Below are positions 18,455 to 28,800 of a DNA stretch of 64,000 bases, one piece after another; the stretch's first letter is position 1, and every line of letters begins with the position of its first letter. The notes beneath the pieces are model-generated. The model saw only the letters and a list, made by a program, of their open reading frames with translations, was not told where the DNA came from and ran no database searches. The stretch comes from Microbacterium sp. ET2. GTDB taxonomy: Bacteria; Actinomycetota; Actinomycetes; Actinomycetales; Microbacteriaceae. The translations under genes and the position numbers were made by a program. The DNA lies in the NCBI RefSeq assembly GCF_030347395.1, contig NZ_CP128170.1:1240001-1304000 (forward strand), written 5' to 3'.

Positions 18455-19633
18455 TCAGGTGGCGATCGGCGCGCCGCGGCGCCAGACCACGATGGCAAGG
18501 ATGGTGGCGACGAGGAACATGGTGCCGGAGAGGTACCAGATGGGCGTCGAGCCCCAGAGGGCGAAGATGCCGCCGCCGATGATGGGCAGGACCGCGCAGC
18601 CGAGGTACGACCCGGTCTGCACGAGGCCCGTCGCGGCGGGCGTCGCCCGACCCGCGGTGCTTCCCACGACGTAGTGGGTCAGTCCGGTCCAGCCCCACCC
18701 GATGCCGAGGACGAGGACGAGCCCCACCCCGAACGCCCATTCGCGGGTGAACGCCATCAGGACGGACCCCACGAAGCCGCCCGCGAGCATGAGCGTGATG
18801 GTGCGCATCGTCTTGCCGCCGCCTCGCTCGAGCGCGCCCACCGCGATGCGCATGAACGCGCCCGTGAGACCCGCCGCGGCGAACAGCACGCCGGCCGCCG
18901 CCGGATGCATGCCGTGCTCGATCGCTGAGACGACGCCGAAGGTCGACGCGCAGGCGGCCGAGCCGGCGCCGAGCGTCGTCACGGATGCGAGCGTCAGGAA
19001 GTAGACGCGCTGCTCGCGAGTCAGAGGCACGCTCGTGTTGGTGCGGACCGTTCCCTTGGGCAGGCGCCGGGGGCCGACGAGGAAGAAGATGGTGAGCACC
19101 ACGACTGCGGCGGCAGCGGCGAGACCGTAGGCCCAGCGCCAGCCGAGCGTCAGCGAGATCGCGGGGATCGCCAGGCCCGCGAGGAACGATGCGATGGGGA
19201 CCGAGGACTGCTTGATGCCGTACGCGAGCGCACGCCGCTCGGGCGCCACCCGCAGGTTGATGAGGTGGTTGGTCGACGGGTGGCAGAGCCCGGTCGAGAC
19301 TCCCCCGACCGCAGCCCAGAAGAGCAGCCACTGCCAGCTCGGGCTGACGAGGGCCGAGCCGGCGAGAGCCGCGATCGCGACGATGATCGTGAGGATGATC
19401 ACCCTGCGTGCCCCCGCCCGCGAGGTGAGCCGCCCGGAGGGCGCGGAGCTGAGCGCGGCAGCCACCCAGTACGTGGCCACGATGACGCCGAGCGACCAGG
19501 ACGGGATGCCGATGTCCTCGTTGATCTGAGTGAAGAGCGCGCCGATCAGGAAGGCGGGGATGCTGGAGACGACCGTCGCCCCGACCGAGATGAGGAGCGT
19601 GGACTTTCCGCTGTCACGCGCGATCACGAACAT
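18455..19633 (-). CDS. MFS transporter
   Basis: A 392-residue membrane protein with about twelve helices. The loop after helix 2 carries APSGRLTSRAGARRV, a form of MFS motif A, and helix 5 has GIKQSSVPIASFLAG. It looks like the CynX/NimT or sugar-phosphate branches, but the direction of transport cannot be told. Its place between the first M81 gene and the sugar-modifying enzymes suggests it imports or exports a compound or product of the same pathway. It starts 3 bp after the upstream M81 stop, so it depends on coupled translation. Confidence 0.85.
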   Translation of the reverse strand: MFVIARDSGKSTLLISVGATVVSSIPAFLIGALFTQINEDIGIPSWSLGVIVATYWVAAALSSAPSGRLTSRAGARRVIILTIIVAIAALAGSALVSPSWQWLLFWAAVGGVSTGLCHPSTNHLINLRVAPERRALAYGIKQSSVPIASFLAGLAIPAISLTLGWRWAYGLAAAAAVVVLTIFFLVGPRRLPKGTVRTNTSVPLTREQRVYFLTLASVTTLGAGSAACASTFGVVSAIEHGMHPAAAGVLFAAAGLTGAFMRIAVGALERGGGKTMRTITLMLAGGFVGSVLMAFTREWAFGVGLVLVLGIGWGWTGLTHYVVGSTAGRATPAATGLVQTGSYLGCAVLPIIGGGIFALWGSTPIWYLSGTMFLVATILAIVVWRRGAPIAT

Positions 19634-19636
19634 CGG

Positions 19637-21139
19637 TTATCGGGCCGCCCCTTCGACGAGGATCGGCTCGAGGTCGGCGGCGAACTCCGCATCGAGCGGG
19701 AAGACGGGACGCCACACGTTCTGGAATCGGAGGCGGCTCATGTCCAGATCGGTTCCGCCCGGCGTGATCGCCATGAACGAGCTGCCGGCCGCGGCGAGCT
19801 GACTCGGGAACTGGTACCCGTTCTTGACGACCACCATGTCGTAGCCCGACGTGTCGAGGTGGATGCAGCCCTCCCACCGCAGTGCCGGGCTCGAGGGATC
19901 GCCGGGCGCGATGAACGGCGCCGCGGTGCGCTGGATCACGACCGAGACGAGCCCGTCGCGGACGAGCACACCGGCGGTGCCCTCACCGTACTGACCTTCG
20001 ATGAAGCCCTCCACCGTCCAGCGACCGGGCACCGCAGGCGCGTAGCGGAAGTCCAGGCACGCGCCGATCGAGCGCTCGATGACTCCCCCGATGCCCGCGG
20101 CCTGCGCCGCAGCGAACGCGTCGGCATCCACGAGACCGGCGAAGAGACTGCGCACGCCCGCGGCCTGAAGGGCGGGGGATCCCACTGTGGCGTGCAGGGC
20201 GACGGTGACGTCGCCCGATGCTCCGGCGCGTACGTTGTCGCCGGAGTCGCTCACGAACACCGGACGCTTGGCGCCAGAGACGACGAAGTCCAGCGCCGCA
20301 TCCCAGTCACCGGAGTGGTCGACCACGATGACGAACTCCTCGCGCGCATCCCAGTACGCCTCGGCGAGCGCACGGGCGCAGGCCACGGCGCTCTCGCGCT
20401 CCCAGGACGTCACGAGGACGGCGGCGGCGTTGCGGTCTTCATCCGCCCAGGCGAAGCCCACCCAAAGCGCGGCATCGAGGACGCCGTGCTGCTCGATGAG
20501 TGGCAGCTGCCGTGCGAACACGGTCGCCCCGGGCTCGACCACCGTGCTCGTGCGCTCGCCCGGCAGGAGCACGGGGACGCGCACCCACGCCTTGTACGGG
20601 CGCGTGCCGCGCTCGAGCGTCTCCAGGAGGTTGCGCACAGCGCGATCACGGGTGTCGAGGTTGTCGATGTGGGGCGCGTGGCGGTGGCAGGCGGCGAGAT
20701 CCACCAGTCGCATGAGCTCTTCGGAGAAATTGCCGTGGGTGTCCATCGACAGCGAGATCACGGCATCCGGGCCGACGACTTCGCGCACCATCGCGACGTA
20801 CGTCTCCTCCGCGTGCTGACGGCCGAGCACGTTCGCGGCGCCGTGCATCTCGAGGTACACCCCGTCGTAGGGGAGCCCCGTCTCCAGCGCGGTGCGCGTC
20901 TCGGCGAGGATGGCGTCGAACGACTCCGGCAGCAGGGGACCGCTCGCGGCGCCCATCGCACGGACGGCGGGGAGCCACGTCACACCGTCGACGATGTCGC
21001 CGAGCCGGGCGCGGAAGTTGTACTGCGGGAGCATCTCCTCGCCACGGGTGATGGCGTAGAAGCTCTCGTCGACCGTGCGCAGAGAGAAGGTGCTCTGTTC
21101 GCTGTGAAGCCCGGCGATCGCGATCCGGCGCTCAGACAC
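19637..21139 (-). CDS. M81 family metallopeptidase (MlrC-like), paralogue 4
   Basis: This is a 500-residue M81 enzyme with E14 (GLHSEQSTF), His99 (LEMHGAANV), Asp133 and His135 (SMDTHGNFS) and His157 (RHAPHID). The C-terminal part shows SDSGDNVRAGASGDVTVAL and KNGYQFPSQ, like paralogue 1. The start is a GTG at 21139 that overlaps the end of the M24 gene by 8 bp, so the two are probably translated together. It is the second gene of the LacI-controlled operon and may work directly with the M24 protein. Confidence 0.9.
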   Translation of the reverse strand: MSERRIAIAGLHSEQSTFSLRTVDESFYAITRGEEMLPQYNFRARLGDIVDGVTWLPAVRAMGAASGPLLPESFDAILAETRTALETGLPYDGVYLEMHGAANVLGRQHAEETYVAMVREVVGPDAVISLSMDTHGNFSEELMRLVDLAACHRHAPHIDNLDTRDRAVRNLLETLERGTRPYKAWVRVPVLLPGERTSTVVEPGATVFARQLPLIEQHGVLDAALWVGFAWADEDRNAAAVLVTSWERESAVACARALAEAYWDAREEFVIVVDHSGDWDAALDFVVSGAKRPVFVSDSGDNVRAGASGDVTVALHATVGSPALQAAGVRSLFAGLVDADAFAAAQAAGIGGVIERSIGACLDFRYAPAVPGRWTVEGFIEGQYGEGTAGVLVRDGLVSVVIQRTAAPFIAPGDPSSPALRWEGCIHLDTSGYDMVVVKNGYQFPSQLAAAGSSFMAITPGGTDLDMSRLRFQNVWRPVFPLDAEFAADLEPILVEGAAR

Positions 21140-22511
21140 GGGCGATCGACAGGTTCGGCGCGAGCCAGAACGGGGGCAGGTAGCCTGCGGCGTTGGAGAG
21201 CGGAAGTACCTCTTCGTGCAGCTCGATTCCGAACGTGCCACTCAGCATGGCGCGCCGCGCCTGGATCCGATCCCAGGCGCCGGGGTACTTCTCGGCGAGT
21301 TCTGCACGCAGCTGCTCGTCGGCCAGCACGATGCCGTCCTCGATCTGCGACGTGTGGTGCGCGCCGCTTGCGACCATCGGGATGATGTCCAGCTGAATGG
21401 CGTTGCCCGACTGGAACTGCACGTCCGACCCCTTTGCCACCGGCGAACCCGGCCATTCGTCGAGGTGGATGAAGTGCCCCGGGTTGAGGAAGACGCCGAA
21501 GTACGGGTCCCCGATGCGGTCGAAGGTGATGTCGTACATCTCGCCGGCGGTCATCCCGATGCGGACGTTCTCATACCAGGCCGCCGCGGTGGCGAAGTAC
21601 GGGATGACGAGGTCCTGGACGTAGCCCTTGGCATCGGCGGGCAGCTGGTCCGCGTCCTCGACGAGGTAACCGGCACGCGCCGTGTTGCTGCCCCAGTAGC
21701 CGAGGCCCGACGCCACCCGGTCACCCAACTGCAGCTCACGACTGCCTGCACTGGCGACGCCGAAGCGCGTGTTCGGTCCGCCGAGCATCGTGGGGTGGTA
21801 GTTGAAGGGCAGCATGTACGGGTTCAGCAGCTGCGACGCCTCCAGCTCGGTCATTCCGGGACGGATGCCGCTGATGAGGTTGATGACCGACTGGGAGCCG
21901 TGACCGCCCACGAATTCGAAGTACGCGACCTGATCGACCTCGTTCTGGTACCGCAGCCCCGTACCGTAGCCGGTGAAGATGTCCGTGGCGTTCACGACCC
22001 GGTCCGCGAGGCGCTGCAGCTCAACGACGATGTAGTGCGGGACATCGATCCAGCCGTCCGTGCCGGCGCCCTGGTACCACTTCCAGCCCACGACGCCGAC
22101 GGTGCCGACCTCGGCCAGGCCCGCCTCGCGCAGCACATCGCCGAGTGCGAGATTCTGGGTGTCGGGCTGACCGGTGAGGCTGAGCTTCGCGAAACGGATG
22201 ACATCGAGGTCGTATTCGATGATGTCGGCGTACGCCTCGTCCTCGTTCCCGACGAAGAGACGGGGCTTGCGGCCGGGGACGAGCACGAGCAGCGCTTCTT
22301 CATAGCGCGGGTCGAAGCCCGTCAGGTAGGCCAGGTTCGCGAAGTGCTCACGGTCGGCATACACGACGAGTGCGCCGAGACCCCTGTCCGCCATCGCCTG
22401 CTCGGTCGCCGCGATGCGCGCCTCGTACGTCGCACCCGCGACTCGCGGGAGCTCGCGGGGCAGTTCGATCTTCGGCAGCGAAATCTCTCGAAGTTCGAAC
22501 TGCTGCGTCAT
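21132..22511 (-). CDS. M24 family (creatinase/aminopeptidase P-like) protein with degenerate metal site
   Basis: The 459-residue protein has the two-domain plan of creatinase and prolidase: an N-terminal domain (about residues 30-180) and a pita-bread domain. However, the usual Asp-Asp metal ligands are lost. The segment GDRVASGLGYWGSNTARAG stands where a typical family member has IDAGxxxxGYxxDITR. One later Glu is replaced by Asp (AIQLDIIPM), while NPGHFIHLDEWPG keeps the His and QIEDGIVLADE keeps the last Glu. This is like creatinase, which hydrolyses a C-N bond without metal. AGGAGGG lies six bases before the ATG. It is the first gene of the operon under the 22.6-kb operators. Confidence 0.85.
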   Translation of the reverse strand: MTQQFELREISLPKIELPRELPRVAGATYEARIAATEQAMADRGLGALVVYADREHFANLAYLTGFDPRYEEALLVLVPGRKPRLFVGNEDEAYADIIEYDLDVIRFAKLSLTGQPDTQNLALGDVLREAGLAEVGTVGVVGWKWYQGAGTDGWIDVPHYIVVELQRLADRVVNATDIFTGYGTGLRYQNEVDQVAYFEFVGGHGSQSVINLISGIRPGMTELEASQLLNPYMLPFNYHPTMLGGPNTRFGVASAGSRELQLGDRVASGLGYWGSNTARAGYLVEDADQLPADAKGYVQDLVIPYFATAAAWYENVRIGMTAGEMYDITFDRIGDPYFGVFLNPGHFIHLDEWPGSPVAKGSDVQFQSGNAIQLDIIPMVASGAHHTSQIEDGIVLADEQLRAELAEKYPGAWDRIQARRAMLSGTFGIELHEEVLPLSNAAGYLPPFWLAPNLSIARV

Positions 22512-22578
22512 CGGTGCCCTCCTGGCTGGTCGAGGGGCCAGAAAGGCCCGGTACGCGGGTAATGCGTATCCGACGAGT

Positions 22579-22616
22579 ATTGCGCAATGTTGTTCAGTTG
22601 TCAAAAATTGCGCAAC
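22579..22616. promoter_or_regulatory. LacI-type operators upstream of the M24-M81 operon
   Basis: ATTGCGCAAT (22579-22588, a perfect palindrome with central CG) and ATTGCGCAAC (22607-22616) are centred 28 bp apart. They lie 68-105 bp before the M24 start and next to the stop of the LacI gene. The central CG palindrome is the form recognised by LacI-family proteins. The same core occurs before two other operons in the window. Confidence 0.7.
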
Positions 22617-22630
22617 AAATGGAGTGCATG

Positions 22631-23683
22631 CTAGGCGGTTGCGAGCCGTCGTGGAGCGGATGCAGAGTCGCGCACAACAAGCGCAACACCGATCACCGAA
22701 TTGGTAACAGCCCGGCTCGGGTCGTCGATGCGGTTGGTCAGGAGCTCGACGGCGGCACCCGCCATCCGGTCCACCGGGGTACGTACCGTCGTGAGCGAAG
22801 GCGTGACGACGGCGGCGTCGGGGATGTCGTCGAAGCCCACCACGGACAGATTCTCTGGCACCCGCACGCCTATCGAGCGCGCGGCGGTGAGGATGCCTAG
22901 GGCGATCGTGTCGCTCGCCGCGAACACCGCGGTCGGCTGCGTCTCGGCAGCGAGCAAATGCGACATGACTGAGACGCCGAACTCTTCGTTGAACCCGCCG
23001 CGCAGCACCAGCTGCCTCTCGGGCTCATTGCCGGCTTTGCGCATGGCGTCCTGGAAGCCGCGCGTGCGCTCCTGCACCGAATGCAGGCCCCCCGGTCCGG
23101 TGACGAGCGCGATGTCGCGGTGCCCGAGATTTGTCAGGTACGTGGTGGCCTGGTAAGCACCCGCGTAATCGTCCACAAGCACAGAATCGACCGGCGGCGC
23201 TTTTGCGAGCGCCTCGTCGATGACGACGACGGGTCGTCCGCTCGCGATCACGTTGGCCAGCGAGCGGTTGCTGGAGAACTGACCCGAGTAGATGATGCCG
23301 GACACCTCCTGCGCCACAAGGAGATCGACGTAATCGAGCTGCTTGCGAGCGTGGCTGAGCGTCGAGCAGATGAGGACGGACAGCCCCTGACGCTCTGCGA
23401 CCTTCACGATGGCATCGGCGATGCGCCCGAAGTAGGTGTTGCCCACTTGTGGGACGACCAGTCCGACCACGCCGTTGCGCGTCCGACGGTCCTTCGTCCC
23501 CTTCGGAGCGCGCGAGTACCCCAGACGCGTGATCGCCTCGAGCACTCGAGCCTCGGTGTCGGACTTGAGGGCGAGCTGTCCGGCGAGGTAGCGGGAGACG
23601 GTCGACACCGACACGCCGGCGCTAGCGGCGATGTCGTGGAGGCTGGGCTGACGCTCCGCAACTCCATTGCGCGGTGTTGTCAT
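22631..23683 (-). CDS. LacI family transcriptional regulator
   Basis: This 350-residue protein starts with a LacI helix-turn-helix (LHDIAASAGVSVSTVSRYLAG, residues about 15-35, and hinge EAITRLGYSRAPKG). A periplasmic-binding-like effector domain follows, with VVGLVVPQVGNTYFGRIADAI and VVGFDDIPDAAVVTPSLTTVRTP. It is placed between the two main M81 operons and all three operator clusters share TTGCGC(A/T)A, so it is the likely local repressor. The effector is probably a breakdown product of the imported compound. The ATG at 23683 has only a weak GGAC-rich upstream site. Confidence 0.92.
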   Translation of the reverse strand: MTTPRNGVAERQPSLHDIAASAGVSVSTVSRYLAGQLALKSDTEARVLEAITRLGYSRAPKGTKDRRTRNGVVGLVVPQVGNTYFGRIADAIVKVAERQGLSVLICSTLSHARKQLDYVDLLVAQEVSGIIYSGQFSSNRSLANVIASGRPVVVIDEALAKAPPVDSVLVDDYAGAYQATTYLTNLGHRDIALVTGPGGLHSVQERTRGFQDAMRKAGNEPERQLVLRGGFNEEFGVSVMSHLLAAETQPTAVFAASDTIALGILTAARSIGVRVPENLSVVGFDDIPDAAVVTPSLTTVRTPVDRMAGAAVELLTNRIDDPSRAVTNSVIGVALVVRDSASAPRRLATA

Positions 23684-23791
23684 ATGTTTGTCCGTCCGTC
23701 CGACTGGGGATTTGTAGATGGTGATCCGCGGGCGAACAACGAATCGGTGTCAGTGTACCCGCGCGTTGCGTGGGATTGCGGCGTCCCGATC

Positions 23792-25311
<1,520 letters not shown>

Positions 25312-25315
<4 letters not shown>

Positions 25316-26160
25316 CGCATCGCTCCGGCCGCGATCAGCGCATTTCGGGCGTCTACCACACGCTCCTCCTCGGGCTGTCCACGCAGCTGCGTGCTGAAGG
25401 GCTCGCTCTGAACCGGGCCGTCGTAACCGATCTCCCGGAGGACGGAGACGAATCCGGCCGCATCGATGACGCCGGTTGCGCACGGCTGCGCGCGCTCCAT
25501 GTCGAGCTGGTCTTCGAAAGCGATCCCGAGCGGAGCGTCGTTGAGGTCGACGGCCAGGATTTCGCCGGCGCTCAGCGTGCGGATCTGGTCCAGGCTCTCA
25601 CCCGCGGTGAACCAGTGGAAGGTGTCGAGAAGCAGTCCCGCGCGCTCCGGCTCCTGCAGTGCGTCGATCAGGGATCGCATGCCGTCCAGGTCGGAGATGA
25701 ACGAGTGCCGATAGGGTGCACGCCACGTGCGAGGCCCCACGTACTCGAGCGCCAGACGAAGGCCCGCATCGCGAAGAACCGGAGCAAGAGCGTCTATCCG
25801 TCTCTTGTGCAGTGCAAAGGAATCGTCGTAGGCGAGCTCGTTGTTGGCCGGGGCAAGCCACGCCGACATCGTCGTCACGCCGGCGTCGGCGAGGACCGGG
25901 GCGAGGCGGCGGACGGTTTCGAGGAGTGACGCGAAATCGCTCTCACTGGTGGTCGTGCCGAGTGGCACGGGCATGCCGGCGAGTCCCCAGTCAAGGCCGG
26001 CACCGTGCACGAGCTGAACGAAGTGCTCACGGATCGCCACATCCATGAAGTACGGCACGACAGCGTCGACGGCGTCGAAGCCATGATCTTCCGCCAGCTG
26101 AACCAGCCGTTCCGGAGAGCTCTCGAACAGCAGTCGACGAGTGCTGAGGACGGTGTACAT
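25312..26160 (-). CDS. Sugar phosphate isomerase/epimerase-like TIM barrel protein
   Basis: The 282-residue protein belongs to the AP endonuclease 2/xylose isomerase-like TIM barrel superfamily. Likely metal ligands are the Glu in LALEYVGPRTW, the Asp in LLLDTFHWF (with the following His), the Asp in AVDLNDAPLG and the Glu in VQSEPFS. Members of this group include hexulose and inosose isomerases and epimerases. It is between the importer's binding protein and an M81 gene, so it probably acts on a sugar-like part of the imported compound. It starts about 90 bp after the binding-protein gene, past a strong hairpin. Confidence 0.85.
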
Positions 26161-26205
26161 GCGTGCCTTCCGCGGAGGGGACGGAGCGGGATCGAACGGA
26201 CGGGA

Positions 26206-26241
26206 ACCCGGATTCGGCGAACACAGTCGCCGGATCCGGGT
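26206..26241 (-). terminator. Stem-loop between binding-protein gene and isomerase gene
   Basis: ACCCGGATTCGGCG and CGCCGGATCCGGGT form a 14-bp stem (one G-U pair) with an 8-base loop. There is no T-run. Such hairpins after binding-protein genes often stop part of the transcripts or protect the upstream mRNA, raising binding protein over downstream enzymes. Confidence 0.6.
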
Positions 26242-26250
26242 CCACGCCGG

Positions 26251-27852
26251 TTACTCGACCGGTACGACGTACCAGGCGATGTCGGCGGTGCCGCTCAGCG
26301 GCGCGTGGGACACGCCGGTGATCTTCGCTCCGTCCGAGATGTACGGGTACGCGCTGTGCAGGATCCCGCCTGTCCAGGCGAGCTCCTCGTACCCATAGCG
26401 GAACACGTCCGCAACGGCCGCCTGCGCCTCGTCCTCGGGTGCAGCGAACGCGGCGTCGATGAGCTGGTCAAGCTCAGGATCAGTGGCGGCCCACGGGTTG
26501 TACTGGTTCGCCGGCCCGAAGAAGCTGTCGATCACCGTGTAGGCGGTGAGCGCGCCGTAGCCGTAGTAGGCGACCGGGAACTTCTTGTTCAGGATGTCAC
26601 TGACGGCCTGCCCCTTGTCGGTGTACGAGACGAGGTTGGCGGTGACTCCGATGTCGGCCCAGTTCGCCACAACCGCTTCGAGGACGATCGTCGAGGTCGG
26701 GCTGGTGGTGTCGAGCGCGATGTCGAACGTCAGGTTCGTCACGCCTTCTTCCTCGAGGATCTGCATCGCCTTCTCCGGGTCGTACTCGTAGAAGTCGTTG
26801 ATCGAGTCTTCGAATCCGAGCGTTCCCGGGAGCGCGAGCTGGCCGCCGGGCTCGGCCGTGTCGCCGAAGGTCGCCGCGGCGATCGGGCCGCGGTCGATCG
26901 CGTAGTTGAGGGCCTTGCGCACCTCGGGGTTGGCGAGCTCTGGAACGATCTCACCGCTGCGATCGATGTAGTTGACACCGATGAGACCGAGCTCGACCAG
27001 CTCCACCTCGAGATCGGTGCCCTTGACGGCCTCGTACGAGGCCGCGTCACCGCGGGTGAGCTGGGCTTCGCCGTTCTGGACTGCCTGCAGGGCAGCCGCA
27101 GCGTTCGGGACGACCTTGATGACGACCTCGTCCCAGGCGATCTTCTCCGGGTCCCAGTACTCGGGGTTCGGCGTGTATGTGTAGGTGTCGTTGACGACCG
27201 TGGCCGCCGAGTCGAGGATGTACGGCCCAGCCCCGAACGTGTTGCTCTTGAGAGCTTCCTTGTCCTCCAGTCCAGCCGGGCTGATGATCGAGCCCAGCAG
27301 GACGCGATTCGTCAGCATCGTCGGCAGCGACGGGTTGGGGCTGGAGCTCGTGAGCAGGATGGTGTTCTCGTCGGTCGCCTCGATGGTCTCGAGTGAACCC
27401 CAGTAGCTCGCGGAGTTCACTCCGGACTCGCGGGCGTACTCGAGAGACGCGACGACACCCTCCGCGGTCATCGGCTCGCCGTCCGAGAACGTGACTCCTT
27501 CGCGCAGGGTGAGCTGCAGTTCCTGATTGGCGTCGTCGAGGAACTCCCATTCCGTCGCGAGGTCCGGCTCGAGGTTGCCCTCGGGGTCGATGCGGATGAG
27601 CGAGTCGTACGCGAGGTTGATGAACCAGTTGTTCTGCGGGTCGACGTTCTGCAGATAAGGATCGAGACTCACCGGCGGGACCGTCGACGCGACGGTCAGG
27701 ACCTTGGCCTCGCCGTCATCGGCGCCACCTTCTTCGGTGCTCTCTCCCCCGCCGCAGCCGCTGAGCGCCAGCGCGGCAGCGGCGGTCAGGCCGATTGCGG
27801 CGAGTCCGACGCGCGCGCGCCGGCTCCCGCCGATCTTCTTCGATGCGAACAT
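26251..27852 (-). CDS. Extracellular solute-binding lipoprotein of an oligopeptide-type ABC importer (family 5)
   Basis: This 533-residue lipoprotein captures the substrate outside the membrane. It has a positively charged start, a hydrophobic stretch and the lipobox LSGC, with Cys33 as the lipidated residue, then an acidic linker. The SBP family 5 fold is seen from the early segment VSLDPYLQN, then LAYDSLIRIDPEGNLEPDLATEWEF, and LTLREGVTFSDGEPMTAEGVV. Family members bind peptides, nickel or sugars-peptides. GGAGG lies five bases before the ATG at 27852. It is encoded after the ATPases in the same operon. Confidence 0.93.
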   Translation of the reverse strand: MFASKKIGGSRRARVGLAAIGLTAAAALALSGCGGGESTEEGGADDGEAKVLTVASTVPPVSLDPYLQNVDPQNNWFINLAYDSLIRIDPEGNLEPDLATEWEFLDDANQELQLTLREGVTFSDGEPMTAEGVVASLEYARESGVNSASYWGSLETIEATDENTILLTSSSPNPSLPTMLTNRVLLGSIISPAGLEDKEALKSNTFGAGPYILDSAATVVNDTYTYTPNPEYWDPEKIAWDEVVIKVVPNAAAALQAVQNGEAQLTRGDAASYEAVKGTDLEVELVELGLIGVNYIDRSGEIVPELANPEVRKALNYAIDRGPIAAATFGDTAEPGGQLALPGTLGFEDSINDFYEYDPEKAMQILEEEGVTNLTFDIALDTTSPTSTIVLEAVVANWADIGVTANLVSYTDKGQAVSDILNKKFPVAYYGYGALTAYTVIDSFFGPANQYNPWAATDPELDQLIDAAFAAPEDEAQAAVADVFRYGYEELAWTGGILHSAYPYISDGAKITGVSHAPLSGTADIAWYVVPVE

Positions 27853-27966
27853 GTTTTCCTCCATGTGATGGAACGGTGTCATCGCGCCGGCTGGACGGCG
27901 ACGACGACGAATCGGTGTGTACTGCGAGGCTCCCTTCCAGGAACGTTCGTTGCGGACAGTGAAGAA
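27853..27966 (-). other. Leader of the binding-protein gene
   Basis: These 114 bp lie between the second ATPase gene and the binding-protein gene. They hold the ribosome site and possibly an internal promoter, but I see no clear promoter box, operator or hairpin. Confidence 0.3.
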
Positions 27967-28800
27967 TCAGGCTGCGCTCACGGGCGGCTCGAGCTTCTCC
28001 CACGCGAGTCGGCGCTCGCGCTGGATCTTGGGATCGGGGTAGGGCTCCGCCGCGAGCAGACGTTGCGTGTAGAGCTCCCTTGGACGCAGGTAGACGTCTT
28101 CCGTGGGCCCCTGCTCCACGATCCCTCCCTTGCTCATCACCGCGACGCGCTGCGAGAGCAGTCGCACGACGGACAGGTCGTGGGCGATGAAAAGATAGGA
28201 CACGCCGGTCTCGGCCTGGAGTTTGCGGAAGAGATTGGTGATCTGCGCCTGCACCGACAGGTCCAGCGCCGACACCGGCTCGTCGCACACGACCAGCTTG
28301 GGACTGGCCATCAGTGCACGGGCGATCGCGATGCGCTGGCGCTGACCGCCCGAAAAGCTCCCGGGCATGCGGCGCATCGCTGCGGCGCCGAGACCCACCT
28401 TCTCGAGCAGCTCCTCGCCCCGCGCCTCCGCAGCCTTGCGGCTCATGAGACGGTTGGCGACGAGCGGCTCCGTCAGGATCTGTCCGACCCGCTTCGCTTC
28501 GTTCAGCGAGCTGCGCGGATCCTGGAAGACGACCTGAAGGTCGCGACTGATCTCTCGCCGCTCGCGCCGGCCGATGTGCGTGATGTCCTTGCCGTCGAAG
28601 ATGATCCGACCGGCGGTCGGACGCGCCAGCCCGAGCAGAGCTCGGCCCACGGTGGACTTGCCCGAGCCGGACTCCCCGACGATCCCGAGCGTCTCTCCGA
28701 CCCCCACCTCGAGATCGATGCCACGCACGGCTGTGAAGGCGCGGCGCCCCGTTCCGTATGTGACCTCGAGGTTCTCGACGGTCAGCAGGTTCTCTGTCAT
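27967..28800 (-). CDS. Oligopeptide-type ABC transporter ATPase (DppF/OppF-like)
   Basis: A 277-residue ABC ATPase with Walker [10 protein letters not shown] (about residues 42-50), Q-loop [11 protein letters not shown], signature [15 protein letters not shown], Walker B LVVCDEP and the H-loop in FIAHDLSVV. The C-terminal [15 protein letters not shown] region is the oligopeptide-type extension. It powers import together with the ATPase half of the adjacent fusion protein. It overlaps the fusion gene by 4 bp (ATGA). Confidence 0.94.
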   Translation of the reverse strand: MTENLLTVENLEVTYGTGRRAFTAVRGIDLEVGVGETLGIVGESGSGKSTVGRALLGLARPTAGRIIFDGKDITHIGRRERREISRDLQVVFQDPRSSLNEAKRVGQILTEPLVANRLMSRKAAEARGEELLEKVGLGAAAMRRMPGSFSGGQRQRIAIARALMASPKLVVCDEPVSALDLSVQAQITNLFRKLQAETGVSYLFIAHDLSVVRLLSQRVAVMSKGGIVEQGPTEDVYLRPRELYTQRLLAAEPYPDPKIQRERRLAWEKLEPPVSAA

